A model generated the notes under the pieces. It was given only the letters and a program-made list of their open reading frames with translations, made no database searches and was not told where the DNA came from. A DNA stretch of 64,000 nucleotides from Fulvitalea axinellae (GTDB taxonomy: Bacteria; Bacteroidota; Bacteroidia; Cytophagales; Cyclobacteriaceae): NCBI RefSeq assembly GCF_036492835.1, contig NZ_AP025314.1:4506010-4570009 (forward strand), in the 5' to 3' direction. This document shows positions 35,154-45,200 of the stretch, in pieces. The position numbers and the translations under genes were made by a program. Position 1 is the first letter of the stretch. Every line of letters begins with the position of its first letter.

Positions 35154-36413
35154 TTAGACTTGTGTAAGTTCTTCCGATGTTTTGACCGAAAGCAAAGAAG
35201 GTACTATCTGTTCCAGCATCGCTTTCACCACTGGAATAGCCACCGAATTCCCGAATTGCTTGTAAGCTTGTCCATCGGAAACAGCGATCTGGAAGCTATC
35301 CGGAAAGCCTTGGAGCCGCGCCCATTCCCTTGGCGTCATTCTTCGAACGGACTCGCCATTAATTGGCCCGGAAGGTTTGCGCAAATTTAAAATTTCATTC
35401 ATCGTCGGGCGTTGATCAATCACCAAGTTTCGTTCGCGTCCCATCCCGCCTACCATAATGGCGTTCGATTGTCCATCGTCCGGTATAATTTCGTAACCGA
35501 AGCCGTTGCCTTTGGCCGCATGCCGAGCCTTGTGAGCTTTCAAACTTTTCCAGTATCGTTCGGAAACGAAATACTTTGAGGCTACCGCTTCCTCTTCCCG
35601 GATATCAAGAAACGTTTTGGAGTCGTCTTGGGCTTTCGGGTACTGAAAAGCCTCGGCGTCCACATCCTCACGAAACGCCACGATAAAAATTCTTTCCCTG
35701 TTTTGGGGAACACCAAAATTCCGAGCGTTAAGTATTCGGGGGCCCGGGACAATATAGCGAAGATTCTTCTTCAAGGTCCTTATTATTGTGTCCAAAGTCC
35801 GGCCTTTTTGATGGTTGGTCAAGCCTTTTACATTTTCCAACAAAACGACTTTCGGGCGTTTAGCCTTGATAATTCGGGCTATCTCGAAGAAAAGCGTGCC
35901 TCGGGTATCATCAAATCCGCCCCGCCTGCCTGCGATGGAGAAGGCTTGGCAAGGAAACCCGGCGCACAGAAGGTCGTGGTCAGGGATATTTTCAGAATCT
36001 ATATTGCAGATATCACCAAAAGGTACTTCTCCGTAATTGTGTTCGTAACTTTCTCTGGCAAAGCGATCGATCTCCGAGGAGAAAACACAGTGTCCTCCGA
36101 AACTTTGTCCAGCGATCCGGAATCCGCCAATCCCGGCAAAAAGATCTATAAACCTGAATTTCGGACTGTCGACTGGCGGAATAGGCACATCGTAGCTTCC
36201 CGGAAACCAATCCGGAGAGAACGGCCCCATGGCGAAGGCTTTTCTTTTCGCCACAAGATGATTCCAGCCCAAACGGGCTCCACGACGGTAAACGCTATGT
36301 TTGGTTTGCCAATAATGGGTAAGGGAAGCCAAAGCGTTCAAGTCTTCGGCGTTGCGGAGGCGAAAACCCAACTTGGTTCTGGCTTCCGAATAGTTTAGTG
36401 GGATTCGGCGCAA
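35154..36413 (-). CDS. C5-cytosine DNA methyltransferase
   Basis: The protein has 419 residues. After an N-terminal extension of about 85 residues it shows the C5-methyltransferase motif order: FIDLFAGIGGFRIA near 88 (motif I), CAGFPCQAFSIAGRRGG near 150 (motif IV, catalytic Cys), ENVKGLTNH near 196 (motif VI), VPQNRERIFIVAF near 235 (motif VIII), and RRMTPREWARLQGFPDSF plus the C-terminal KQFGNSVAIPVV (motifs IX, X). No restriction endonuclease, Vsr repair gene or specificity gene lies beside it, so it looks like an orphan enzyme. Recognition sequence unknown. Confidence 0.93.
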   Translation of the reverse strand: MRRIPLNYSEARTKLGFRLRNAEDLNALASLTHYWQTKHSVYRRGARLGWNHLVAKRKAFAMGPFSPDWFPGSYDVPIPPVDSPKFRFIDLFAGIGGFRIAGQSFGGHCVFSSEIDRFARESYEHNYGEVPFGDICNIDSENIPDHDLLCAGFPCQAFSIAGRRGGFDDTRGTLFFEIARIIKAKRPKVVLLENVKGLTNHQKGRTLDTIIRTLKKNLRYIVPGPRILNARNFGVPQNRERIFIVAFREDVDAEAFQYPKAQDDSKTFLDIREEEAVASKYFVSERYWKSLKAHKARHAAKGNGFGYEIIPDDGQSNAIMVGGMGRERNLVIDQRPTMNEILNLRKPSGPINGESVRRMTPREWARLQGFPDSFQIAVSDGQAYKQFGNSVAIPVVKAMLEQIVPSLLSVKTSEELTQV

Positions 36414-36741
36414 GTCCGGAGTATTTTCGGGCTATAAAAAAATTAAAGCGGTACGACCTGGCCAAGCGGTCGATTGGTGGCCAAAACTCCAAAAACCGGC
36501 ATTATGGCCCGTACCATTTACGTGGCTATTGGGCCGTTCGGAGATTTACCTATGCGTAATCAAATTTTATTATTTTAATAATTTATAAAATAGTTTATAT
36601 TAACACTAGTATATTTAATTGGCCCAGAAGGATTCCCAACACTTGCTCCGGGTATGTTTTGACTCTTTTTCGAAGCCTTCCTAAGCCAGGATCGGAATAT
36701 TCCTTTCTTTCGCCTCTAAGCCTTACATTTGTGTTCGTAAG
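36414..36741. other. Intergenic region with AT-rich tract before the methyltransferase gene
   Basis: About 330 bases; 36555-36625 is almost entirely A/T. It probably contains the promoter of the methyltransferase gene. The sequence upstream of 36640 has no gene or structure I can support. Confidence 0.5.
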
Positions 36742-37773
36742 TTATTGGCGCTTGATGTCCAAAAAAACGGGAAGGTGATCGCTGAATCCGCCCGTGGCCA
36801 TAGTGCCTCGGAAAAAACGGTAAGGCTTACCGTCCCGCAACAGCCAATCGGGTGAGAAGATATGGCTCGCCCTTTTGAGGACTTTCCAAGAGGAACCTTC
36901 CATCAGGCTTCGGCTGACCAAAATTTGGTCAAGTACGCTCCATTCCGTCGCCGTTTCGGTGTGGGTATGGGTTCCGCGACCTTCGGCCAGATCATTTACC
37001 ATAAGGTTTGCCAAAGGCACGGGAAGACCAGCTTGGAGTTTGGTTATGGAGAGATTTTCCGGATCATCGTTAAAGTCGCCCATGATCACTATTTTCGCCT
37101 TTGGATTCTGGAACAAAAGGGCGGAAACATGCTTGCGCAAAATCTCCGAAGCCACAAGACGGCGGGGTTCGGAAGCTTTCTGACCCGCCCAGCGCGAGGG
37201 CCAATGGTTGACATAAACGTGAAGCGTGTCGCCACCGGGCAAAGTCCCCGAAGCGTAAAGGATATCGCGGCTTCGCCAATCCTGACCTTTTACGGGCAAG
37301 GCTTTCGCGTTAATCAAGCGGAAGGATTGGGGACGGAAAAGCAACGCTACGTCGATACCTCGGCGGTCCGGGGATTCGAAATGGACAACTTGGTAACGGA
37401 CTCTGGCCAATGCTGTCCGGCAACGCAAGTCGTCGAGCGCACGACGGTTTTCGATTTCCGCCAAGCCTACCAAAGCCGGCGGTTCGGGATTGCCCAAATT
37501 GGCGATCACTTTATAGATCCTTCTGGATTTTCGTCTATATAATGAGGCGGTCCATTGTCGAGGGCTTTCGGGCAAGAAGCTACTGTCATCTTTGCCGGGA
37601 TCATCCTCGTAGTCGAAGTAATTCTCGACATTATAAAAAGCCAACCTTACAGTTTGGCCGACGGCCACACTAACAGAAACAGCCGTCATTATTAAAACAT
37701 TGACAATCAAGCGAAATACGAATGTCTGGGATGCGATACCAGCCTCAGGCAATACGCTTTTTTTCTTTTTCAT
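36742..37773 (-). CDS. Secreted endonuclease/exonuclease/phosphatase-fold hydrolase
   Basis: The protein has 343 residues from the ATG at 37773. A signal sequence ends VAVGQ near 40, then VRLAFYNVENYFDYEDD (metal-binding Asn and Glu), GLAEIENRRALDDL near 100, VNHWPSRW near 191, MGDFNDDPE near 231 and FSDHLPVFLDI at the end. This is the EEP fold of DNase I, phosphodiesterases and inositol phosphatases. The signal peptide places it in the periplasm, with DNA or a phosphodiester as likely substrate. Its start lies 17 bases from the divergent TTG start of the next gene. Confidence 0.9.
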   Translation of the reverse strand: MKKKKSVLPEAGIASQTFVFRLIVNVLIMTAVSVSVAVGQTVRLAFYNVENYFDYEDDPGKDDSSFLPESPRQWTASLYRRKSRRIYKVIANLGNPEPPALVGLAEIENRRALDDLRCRTALARVRYQVVHFESPDRRGIDVALLFRPQSFRLINAKALPVKGQDWRSRDILYASGTLPGGDTLHVYVNHWPSRWAGQKASEPRRLVASEILRKHVSALLFQNPKAKIVIMGDFNDDPENLSITKLQAGLPVPLANLMVNDLAEGRGTHTHTETATEWSVLDQILVSRSLMEGSSWKVLKRASHIFSPDWLLRDGKPYRFFRGTMATGGFSDHLPVFLDIKRQ

Positions 37774-37790
37774 AATTAAGCAGGATACCA

Positions 37791-40484
37791 TTGAAAAAGG
37801 TTTTATTGTTTTTAGGAGCCTTAGGGCTCGTCGCAACGGGGGTTTGGGTATATCTCACCTATTTTAGACAGAACGAGTTTAAAGCCGAGGACTTAATTCC
37901 CAGAGACGCTGTGCTGGTTTACGAATCGAAAAGGACTATTCCGGCTTGGAACCGGCTTTCCTACACCACATTCGGCAAACAGCTTTCCAAAGTCTCCGGA
38001 TATTCCAATATCGGCCAACGTTTGGCTATTCTGGACAGCATAACCGGGCGCAACGGCCGTTTGGACGATTTGCTGAAAAAAGAACCGTTCTATATCTCGA
38101 CGCACGTTACATCCCGCGATGAATTCGGTTTTATTTTTTACCTAAAATCGGATCCCGCTACAGACAAAATTCTTTATCAAATCCTGTCCCATTATTTGAA
38201 AAGTTCCAATGCCGGGAGCTATAACTATCGGGGAATCGAAATAAAACGACTTAATGGCAAAGGCGGCCCTTTCCATTACTTCACGGCCAACGGATACTTT
38301 GTGGGCAGTTACTCCAGCATGCTTGCCGAGGACGTAATCCGGACGATGGAAGATCGGGAACGCAAACCGCTTTCATTTATGTTGGGTTCGCGCTCTATGG
38401 CTTTGAGCGACGCGCGTCTACATATTAATCCCAACAGGTTACCCGCCTTGTTGGCCTGCTTCTCCGAAGACGAATTTCTGGAAAGCCCGATGGAATGGGC
38501 CTCCACGATAGAATCCGACCTGAAAGTAACCGACAGGCATTTGGTAATGGGCGGAACGGTAAAAACAAAACCCGGAGCCAAAAACTATCTGGACACCTTC
38601 GAGAAAGCCCCGAACGGAACGCCGGAATGGAGCAAACTGATTTCGAACCGTACGGCTACGCTTTGGACTTACGCCGCGCCGGACTACGGGCGTTGGCGCT
38701 TGGCTACACGAACGATGGAAGGCCCTGTTCCTGCGGGCACCGACGGCAAAATTTCCGTGGATTTCCATCTTGACCAACCTGAGGAATTATCCTGGCTTGG
38801 AACCAACCACCTGCTGGCGACCCTGGAATCGGTGGAAGCCGACGAGCACGACCGCTTGGTATACGCCCACTGCTCCGACCCGAAAGTGGGGGAACGCTAT
38901 TTCAGGGATTTGTCAAAAAGAGTCAGTAGCCAAAAAGAGCCTTTCTTGGAAAAAATTGGAAAGTACAATATCCGCCATGTCAACCTGGGTAATCTTCCAG
39001 CGATATTTTTCGGAAAGCGATTCTCCGGATTCGGGGACGTGTTTTACTGCCGTATTGGCGATTTTATCGTTATGACGGACCGTCTTCCGGTTCTCAGAAG
39101 AAGCCTCAGGGATATCGAAACGGAAAACACTTGGGGCAAGTCCGTGGACAAAGTCAGGTTTATGAAAGAGCTGACACCGGACGAAAATATGGGCCTGATA
39201 GTGGATACAAAGCGCTTTTGGAACGGATTTATGAGAAAAGTTCGTCCTGAGTGGCAAGCTTTTTTCAAAGACAACGCTTTCTCGCTAAGACAAATCAAGC
39301 ACATCGCTTTTGGCGTAAGGCACGATAAACAAGGCGTATACCAAGGATCCTTGGTGGCGGAAGTGGCCGAGAGTAACGAGAATAGTTCGCAAGGGCGGGA
39401 ATTTAATACATTGTCCAAAGTCAGCGCCGACACGTTGCGCATCAAAGGTCCTTTTATCCTGAACTCCGGAGGTAACGGCTGGGATATTCTTTCCCAAACC
39501 CAAGACAGCCTGTTGCGCTTGGTAACCCGCGACGATTCGGAACTTTGGGCGTATCCGTTCAACGGCACTCTGGTAGATTCCCCTGTTCGAGTCCACACCT
39601 CAGGAAAGAAGAATACCGAATATGCCATGGCCACTTCCCAATCCATTTATGTGATGAAGCGCGACGGATTTCCTGTCGACGGATTTCCGATAAAGGTAGA
39701 TTCGAAATACGACTTAGCCACGTTTAACGTCTTCGATTATGACGGAAAACGTGATTATAGATTCATAGTCTCGGATACGAAAGGCAATATCCGATTTATC
39801 GACTTGGGCGGTTCCGAACTTAAGGGCTGGAACCCTAAAAAGATGAGAAGGCGTCTGCTCTTCGCTCCAAAACATATCAAAGTCCGCAGGCGCGATTACA
39901 TACTTGTAGCGCTACAAAACGGTGAGATTCACCTGTTCAACAGAAAAGGACAGGAATACAAAGGCTTTCCGGTAGACCTTGATGCTCCGATGGCCAAAGG
40001 TTTTTTCTTGGATGAAGGGAGCGATTACGCCTCGACCAACCTTACGTTCATCACCCTAAAGGGACAACTGAACACGATTAGCCTTTCGGGCAGAAGAGTC
40101 CGCCAGGAACAATATTACAAACCTGACAAACACTCCTTTTTCGAACTATGCCCTGACGTAACCGGAAGTTCCTACCTAATTCTGCGCCGGGATATCAAAG
40201 GCCTCAGCGTGTTGGATGACGAGCAGAATCCGCTTTTCGAAAAAGGCTACATAAACGCTCCAGAATCGCAAGTGAAGTATTACCGCTTCGACGCCGACCA
40301 TGAGATCATCGCCGTAACGGACCCCGTTCAGGAGTTTATTTATCTGTTTGACAGAAAAGGCAACCTGATCAGCGGAGTGCCTTTGCAGGGAAGTTCGCCC
40401 GTTAACCTTACGTATTCGCAAACGCGAGACAAGTACAAGGTGTACTATCACTACAGGGACGAATTGTTGGTGACAGAATTCTAG
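37791..40484 (+). CDS. Large membrane-anchored DUF3352-like plus propeller protein, unknown function
   Basis: The protein has 897 residues and starts with TTG (next ATG is far inside). Residues 1-25 are a KK-headed membrane anchor. The first 500 residues contain DUF3352-like features: LIPRDAVLVYESKR near 36, FLMKELTPDEN-type segment near 455. The C-terminal third has propeller strands (SELWAYPFNG, SIYVMKRDGFPVDGFP, RFIVSDTKGNIRFIDLG, IYLFDRKGNLISGVP). I recognise no enzyme motif. It probably faces the periplasm. Confidence 0.75.
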   Translation: MKKVLLFLGALGLVATGVWVYLTYFRQNEFKAEDLIPRDAVLVYESKRTIPAWNRLSYTTFGKQLSKVSGYSNIGQRLAILDSITGRNGRLDDLLKKEPFYISTHVTSRDEFGFIFYLKSDPATDKILYQILSHYLKSSNAGSYNYRGIEIKRLNGKGGPFHYFTANGYFVGSYSSMLAEDVIRTMEDRERKPLSFMLGSRSMALSDARLHINPNRLPALLACFSEDEFLESPMEWASTIESDLKVTDRHLVMGGTVKTKPGAKNYLDTFEKAPNGTPEWSKLISNRTATLWTYAAPDYGRWRLATRTMEGPVPAGTDGKISVDFHLDQPEELSWLGTNHLLATLESVEADEHDRLVYAHCSDPKVGERYFRDLSKRVSSQKEPFLEKIGKYNIRHVNLGNLPAIFFGKRFSGFGDVFYCRIGDFIVMTDRLPVLRRSLRDIETENTWGKSVDKVRFMKELTPDENMGLIVDTKRFWNGFMRKVRPEWQAFFKDNAFSLRQIKHIAFGVRHDKQGVYQGSLVAEVAESNENSSQGREFNTLSKVSADTLRIKGPFILNSGGNGWDILSQTQDSLLRLVTRDDSELWAYPFNGTLVDSPVRVHTSGKKNTEYAMATSQSIYVMKRDGFPVDGFPIKVDSKYDLATFNVFDYDGKRDYRFIVSDTKGNIRFIDLGGSELKGWNPKKMRRRLLFAPKHIKVRRRDYILVALQNGEIHLFNRKGQEYKGFPVDLDAPMAKGFFLDEGSDYASTNLTFITLKGQLNTISLSGRRVRQEQYYKPDKHSFFELCPDVTGSSYLILRRDIKGLSVLDDEQNPLFEKGYINAPESQVKYYRFDADHEIIAVTDPVQEFIYLFDRKGNLISGVPLQGSSPVNLTYSQTRDKYKVYYHYRDELLVTEF

Positions 40485-40510
40485 AAACTGAAATCGCCGG
40501 ATTGTCAGGG

Positions 40511-40560
40511 CTTTGGACAAAAGCTGGACTTTACTTCGTTTTGTCTAACTTTGTCCAAAG
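40511..40560 (+). promoter_or_regulatory. 10-bp inverted repeat and -7 element before the EamA gene
   Basis: CTTTGGACAA (40511-40520) and TTGTCCAAAG (40551-40560) are perfect inverted copies, 30 bases apart. TAACTTTG (40546-40553) fits the Bacteroidota -7 element TAnnTTTG and overlaps the second arm. The start codon is 16 bases after the second arm. It could be an operator across the promoter. Confidence 0.4.
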
Positions 40561-40575
40561 TCTAAAACAATCCTT

Positions 40576-41508
40576 ATGAGGAAAATCTTCAAAGCACACG
40601 CCGCAGTCTTCTCAGCCAATTTTATTTATGGGGTCAATTTTTTCATTGCCAAAGGCATAATGCCCGACTATTTCAGTCCCGAAGCCGCAATCTTTTTCCG
40701 CATACTGGTAGCCACACTCTTGTTTTGGGCTTTCTTTATCTGGAAAGGAGCGGAACTTATCGACCGGAAGGATATTCTCCGATTTATGGTCTGCGGTTTA
40801 TGCGGTGTCGCCGTAAACCAAATTATGTTTTTCAAAGGGCTCAACCTCTCCACACCTGTCAATTCAGCGATAATTATGACCAGCAGTCCGGTGATTGTCT
40901 TTGCTTTCGCCGCTCTTCTGAAACAGGAAAAAGTCAGTTGGAGCCGGATGTTGGGGATAGTTTTCGGCGCTACGGGAGCCTTGTTGTTGATCACCCAAAA
41001 AGGAAATGCTCTGGCAGGCCTCCACGCCCCGAACGTATGGCTCGGGAACCTCCTGATGCTGGGCAACGCCAGCTTCTTCGCTGTTTACCTCGCCTTGGTA
41101 AAGCCCTTGATGAAAAAATATGATACGATGACGGTAATCACTTGGGTTTTCACCTTCGGATGCGTTTTCGCTTTGCCTTACACCGGGCAGTATCTCCCCG
41201 ATGTAGACTTCCCGAATATTCCGCTCAATATATGGCTGTCTCTGGCTTTTGTAATCGTCTTTACCACATTTCTGGCCTATCTGCTCAATACTGTCGGTTT
41301 GCAAACGCTCCGCGCCTCCACGGTCAGTTTTTACATCTACGCCCAGCCTCTGGTGGCCGGGCTTGTTAACGTGTTTCTCGACGTGGAGACGTTTACGCTC
41401 ACCATGTTATTCTCCTTTATATTGGTATGTTCCGGAGTGTTTCTGGTAGGCCGGAAGGCGCCTTTACCCGCCAAATCGCCAGTAGACCAACCTGTGGAAA
41501 CGACTTAG
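40576..41508 (+). CDS. EamA/DMT family transporter
   Basis: The protein has 310 residues with ten hydrophobic helices in two five-helix halves. The first EamA repeat starts FSANFIYGVNFFIAKGI and has the GVAVNQIMFFKGLNLSTP segment near 80; the second starts GNASFFAVYLALVKPL near 177 and has LAYLLNTVGLQTLRAS near 240. It exports a metabolite or drug by a proton- or sodium-coupled route; substrate unknown. It overlaps the convergent YjbQ gene by 4 bp. Confidence 0.93.
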   Translation: MRKIFKAHAAVFSANFIYGVNFFIAKGIMPDYFSPEAAIFFRILVATLLFWAFFIWKGAELIDRKDILRFMVCGLCGVAVNQIMFFKGLNLSTPVNSAIIMTSSPVIVFAFAALLKQEKVSWSRMLGIVFGATGALLLITQKGNALAGLHAPNVWLGNLLMLGNASFFAVYLALVKPLMKKYDTMTVITWVFTFGCVFALPYTGQYLPDVDFPNIPLNIWLSLAFVIVFTTFLAYLLNTVGLQTLRASTVSFYIYAQPLVAGLVNVFLDVETFTLTMLFSFILVCSGVFLVGRKAPLPAKSPVDQPVETT

Positions 41509-41933
41509 GCCAGCTCTCCCTGCAAGGTCAGAACCAATCGGCGGGGCCCACCGTGGTCACGGTGTTCGCAAAGGTAAATCCCCTGCCATGTTCCGAGATT
41601 CAGCTTGCCGTTCGTAACCGGAATAGTGAGTGACGAGCCCAATATCGAACCCTTAAGGTGGGCAGGCATATCGTCCGGACCTTCGTAAGTGTGTTTGAAA
41701 TAAGGCTCGTTTTCTGGAACGGCAGTGTTAAAATACGACTCAAAATCCTCGCGCACGGTTGGGTCGGCGTTTTCGTTGATCGTAAGGCTCGCCGACGTAT
41801 GTTGGATAAAAATATGCAACAGTCCGGCACTGATTTCCCTTAGCTCGGGCAGTTTCCAGACAATCGTGTCCGTAATAAGGTGAAAACCTCTCGGCACTTC
41901 CGATATCACCATCTCTTTTTGCCTGATCTTCAT
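41505..41933 (-). CDS. YjbQ family protein (UPF0047, secondary thiamine-phosphate synthase-like)
   Basis: The protein has 142 residues, the normal length. Family motifs are GFHLITDTIV near 16, LLHIFIQHTSASLTINENADPTV near 38-60, GPDDMPAHLKGSILGSSLTIPV near 84, and GTWQGIYLCEHRDHGG near 113 with the conserved His cluster. YjbQ is a conserved small beta protein; some members have weak thiamine-phosphate synthase activity. Confidence 0.93.
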   Translation of the reverse strand: MKIRQKEMVISEVPRGFHLITDTIVWKLPELREISAGLLHIFIQHTSASLTINENADPTVREDFESYFNTAVPENEPYFKHTYEGPDDMPAHLKGSILGSSLTIPVTNGKLNLGTWQGIYLCEHRDHGGPRRLVLTLQGELA

Positions 41934-41948
41934 ATCGATTTCTCGCTA

Positions 41949-42200
41949 TTTTTTTCTATTTGAATAAAAACATTGTAACAAAACCAGATACGATTATAGC
42001 AAAAAAGGAGACTGTGTACAAGTGTTCAATTTTATCCACAGCACAATGTGGATATGTGGAAAACTTTTTACGGTTATCCACTTTTTATGATCTATATCTG
42101 CTTGAAATAGTCAGACAGTTCGCTGAATAGCCTGATTTTGGCTCAAATCGATCATTTTTATCCACATTTACGTGTGGATAAGTTGTTGAAACGTGGATAA
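41949..42200. other. DnaA-box cluster, candidate replication origin (oriC)
   Basis: Seven 9-mers resemble TTATNCACA: TTATCCACA at 42032-42040 and 42158-42166 (plus) and 42173-42181 (minus) are perfect. One-mismatch copies are at 42047-42055 (minus), 42055-42063 (minus), 42074-42082 (plus) and 42192-42200 (minus). Immediately to the left, 41949-42006 is an AT-rich, T/A-stretch tract that could serve as an unwinding element. There is no coding frame. Alternatives are a DnaA-titrating or regulatory site. Origins in Bacteroidota need not lie beside dnaA, which is absent from the window. Confidence 0.7.
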
Positions 42201-42206
42201 CTACAT

Positions 42207-45200
42207 TCAGTTACTCAACAAAGATTCCGTTGTATGGGCGAATAAAGCGATCCGTTCTTTAATGGATTCCGGGTCAAGCCAGTATTCCCGGGAGCTTACG
42301 AAACGAAACGCCCAACGTTTTTTCCTAATCTGAGCCGGCCGGAAGAACAGACTTTCCAAAATATGGGAATCATCATCACCGAAAAGCGAGTCGTCTGTTT
42401 GTATTATGCCAAGCCACTTCCCGTTTTTCTTTAGGCAAAGCTCATCCCGCCCAAAGTCGCGGGCCAAGTGAATTTTATTCTCCAAAGCCCCAAACTCCTT
42501 GTGAATCCTGTCCGCTAAGCCCTCTTCTCCAGTATTTTCACGCGCTGTTTCTTTTTTCAAGGATAAAAAATCTATATCCAGATGATGCGGAGCGAATACC
42601 GTGACTTCATAATTAGAAAAGTCGTCTAACAAATTAGACTGAACGGAATCATTTAAATCCTCATCAAGCAACACTAACACTTTTGACTTTGACAGCGGTT
42701 TCTCCCCTAACTGACGTATACAAAGTTTATCTTTTTTCCATCCACCCAAACCGCCTAAGATCTTAGCCGCTTTATCCATTGCTTTCTCAGAAAGAAAAAC
42801 AGAAACGACTACCGACTTAGACAAAAGATCTATTAAACATCGTCTGAGATCGTCTTCAGGACATGAAGACCTCCCTAACCTGATTCTCCCCCGACTTTCA
42901 CTCATTCTCTCCCGTAACGGAATCGTCCCGAAATCTAGACGTTTTCTATTCCGATTATTGGAGTTTTTTCGATTTCCTAAAACATAATCAGAAAGCTTGG
43001 GAAAAAACGTCGGCAGTTCCTTTAACCCTCTGTCTCTATCGAGAACCAAAATCTGCTTGGTCCGAAAGCGCAACGACCAAAGCATAGTCTCTGGCAATTG
43101 CTCGGGCTTATCAATAACAAGAAAATCGAAAACGGCTTTCTTGGGTGGAGCAATGGACACAAGATGTTCAGGAGACGAGACCCAACATGGCAACAGTTGG
43201 AAAACTTCCTCTTCATGCCTTTCCACTAATTTGTCCAGAGGCGTTTTCCGCTCTTCAATATCTTTGGAAAGCGAACTGTAGGCCACACTGCTGTTCAGGT
43301 TTTGGAAATTCACCGAACGGCACGCCCGCAAATCCAAACCCAGCGGCAACATCCGCTTGACCAATTTCTTCCTTTGCCGATACAGCTCCGAAAATTCCCC
43401 AAGCATATCGCCCAACTCCGGCGAGGAAAGGAGCTTCAGTTTCGGATATTTCCGCTCAAGATGCCGGATCCAGGCCAAGCGTAAATTCCGGTCGAATATA
43501 TCTAAATAAGTCTCCGTATCGTGTTGGCCGGACTCCAACAGCAATTCCACAGCTTTCCGTTCCGCATCATCGAGGGCGCTACGGCTTTTGTCCAATTCCA
43601 AAACCGTGTCCGCATGTTGCTCAAAACCGCTAATCAGCTCGTTTCTGAAAGCCGAATCCGTAAGCATACGGTTGATTTGGTACTCGCTTAAATATTGACG
43701 CCAAATTTCCCTTTTCTTCTGCAAAGGCCGGATCCCTTCAAGCGTGTCTTCTATTTCTTTGGCAAACTCCCGGTAAGTCATCTTTAGGGGATCCACCGAG
43801 GCGTTTATCTCTGGCAATTGCCGAAAAATAGCGTTGACCCGAAGCGCATTCTTCCGGGCCTTGAACCACTGGCGCATTTCAGTTTCCGGAACCGCCCCGG
43901 GAATATCGGCAAACCATGGTTTCGACCTGATTTGCGAGACATTGTGTTCCAAGTTCAGCCTATTGTCCAACATATCGGCCATCAGGTCGGTACCATCGGC
44001 GAAGGCCAAGCCATTTTTATCCACCATTTCAAGTACCGATTGCCGGACCCGGTTTTCCTGTTTCCAGCGTAGCCACTGCAAAGGATCCCACTTTGCCTCC
44101 AATCCCACCTGAATATTCTCGACAAAAGCGCCCAGCTCCGTGGTTTTCAAGCTTAACTCAATCCCGGGTTCCGCATAACAGGCCATCACCCGGTGTTCCA
44201 TTTCTTCCAGCCACTTTCCGGCGTCTTTGGGCGGTTCAGATTTCCTCAAAAAACAAAAAGAGGAATAGGTTGCGGGGTTCGCTAAATAGGCGAGCATTTC
44301 CCTCACATAATTTTCCTTACCGAGCAAACGCAAACATGTGTCGATATCGTCCAGAGAGGTAATACGGTTTCTGGTCGCCGTAGGCAACGCCTCGATTATC
44401 TTGGGGATTTCCTTCAGTATTCCGTATAGCTGACGGATATTGGTTTCGTTCAGCTCCAAATTCGGATTTCGCTCAAGCCAAGGCGCCGCATTTTGCCGAA
44501 GCGAGCAATGCAAAGCGAGATGTCCGCCCAAACGGCTCTTGGTATCGGCAAGCCCGCTCAGCGGGAAACTCCTATATATATAGCGCAGATCCAAAGGGAA
44601 ATTCACTGGCAGGGAACTCAGATAAAGCTTCTGCACGGGCATACCGCAATCGTCCGAACTATTAAAAGCCGTACGGATTCCTTCCAGAATATCCGCTATC
44701 CTATTCAGTTTTCCGGACAATGCTTCCGCTTCCTTGCGCATATCCCGCAGATCGTCCGGACTCTTGCGCCGATACAAAGCCAACCCCTCGACACTCTCCG
44801 CCATGGAGCGTTGCGTCTCGTTTTTCCGAAGATTCTCGGCTGACAAATCAGCGATAAACCGACGGGGAAACAGATCCGACAATCGCTTGGTGAGCGAGTC
44901 TCTCATCATACGGTCAAGGCTAACAAACGCTACACGCATGCCTCGATTAAGTTTGTCCGTGATCGTTTTGGCGACCAAACCTTCCCAATCGGCCTCATTC
45001 CGGCCGGAAACTTTAACGGATGCCCCCCGCGTCAAAGCGGTAAGGATTTTATCTCCGGAGGCGTCGGGAGCGTACGGCGAGAAATCCCGGAATCTGCCTG
45101 CGTTTCCATTTTTGTTTTCCGCCCCTGTCTCCGCCATCGGCAATCCGATTTTCCTGAGATCGGAAACGTAGCCGGCTTCCGCAAAGGAAAATCTAGCGAC

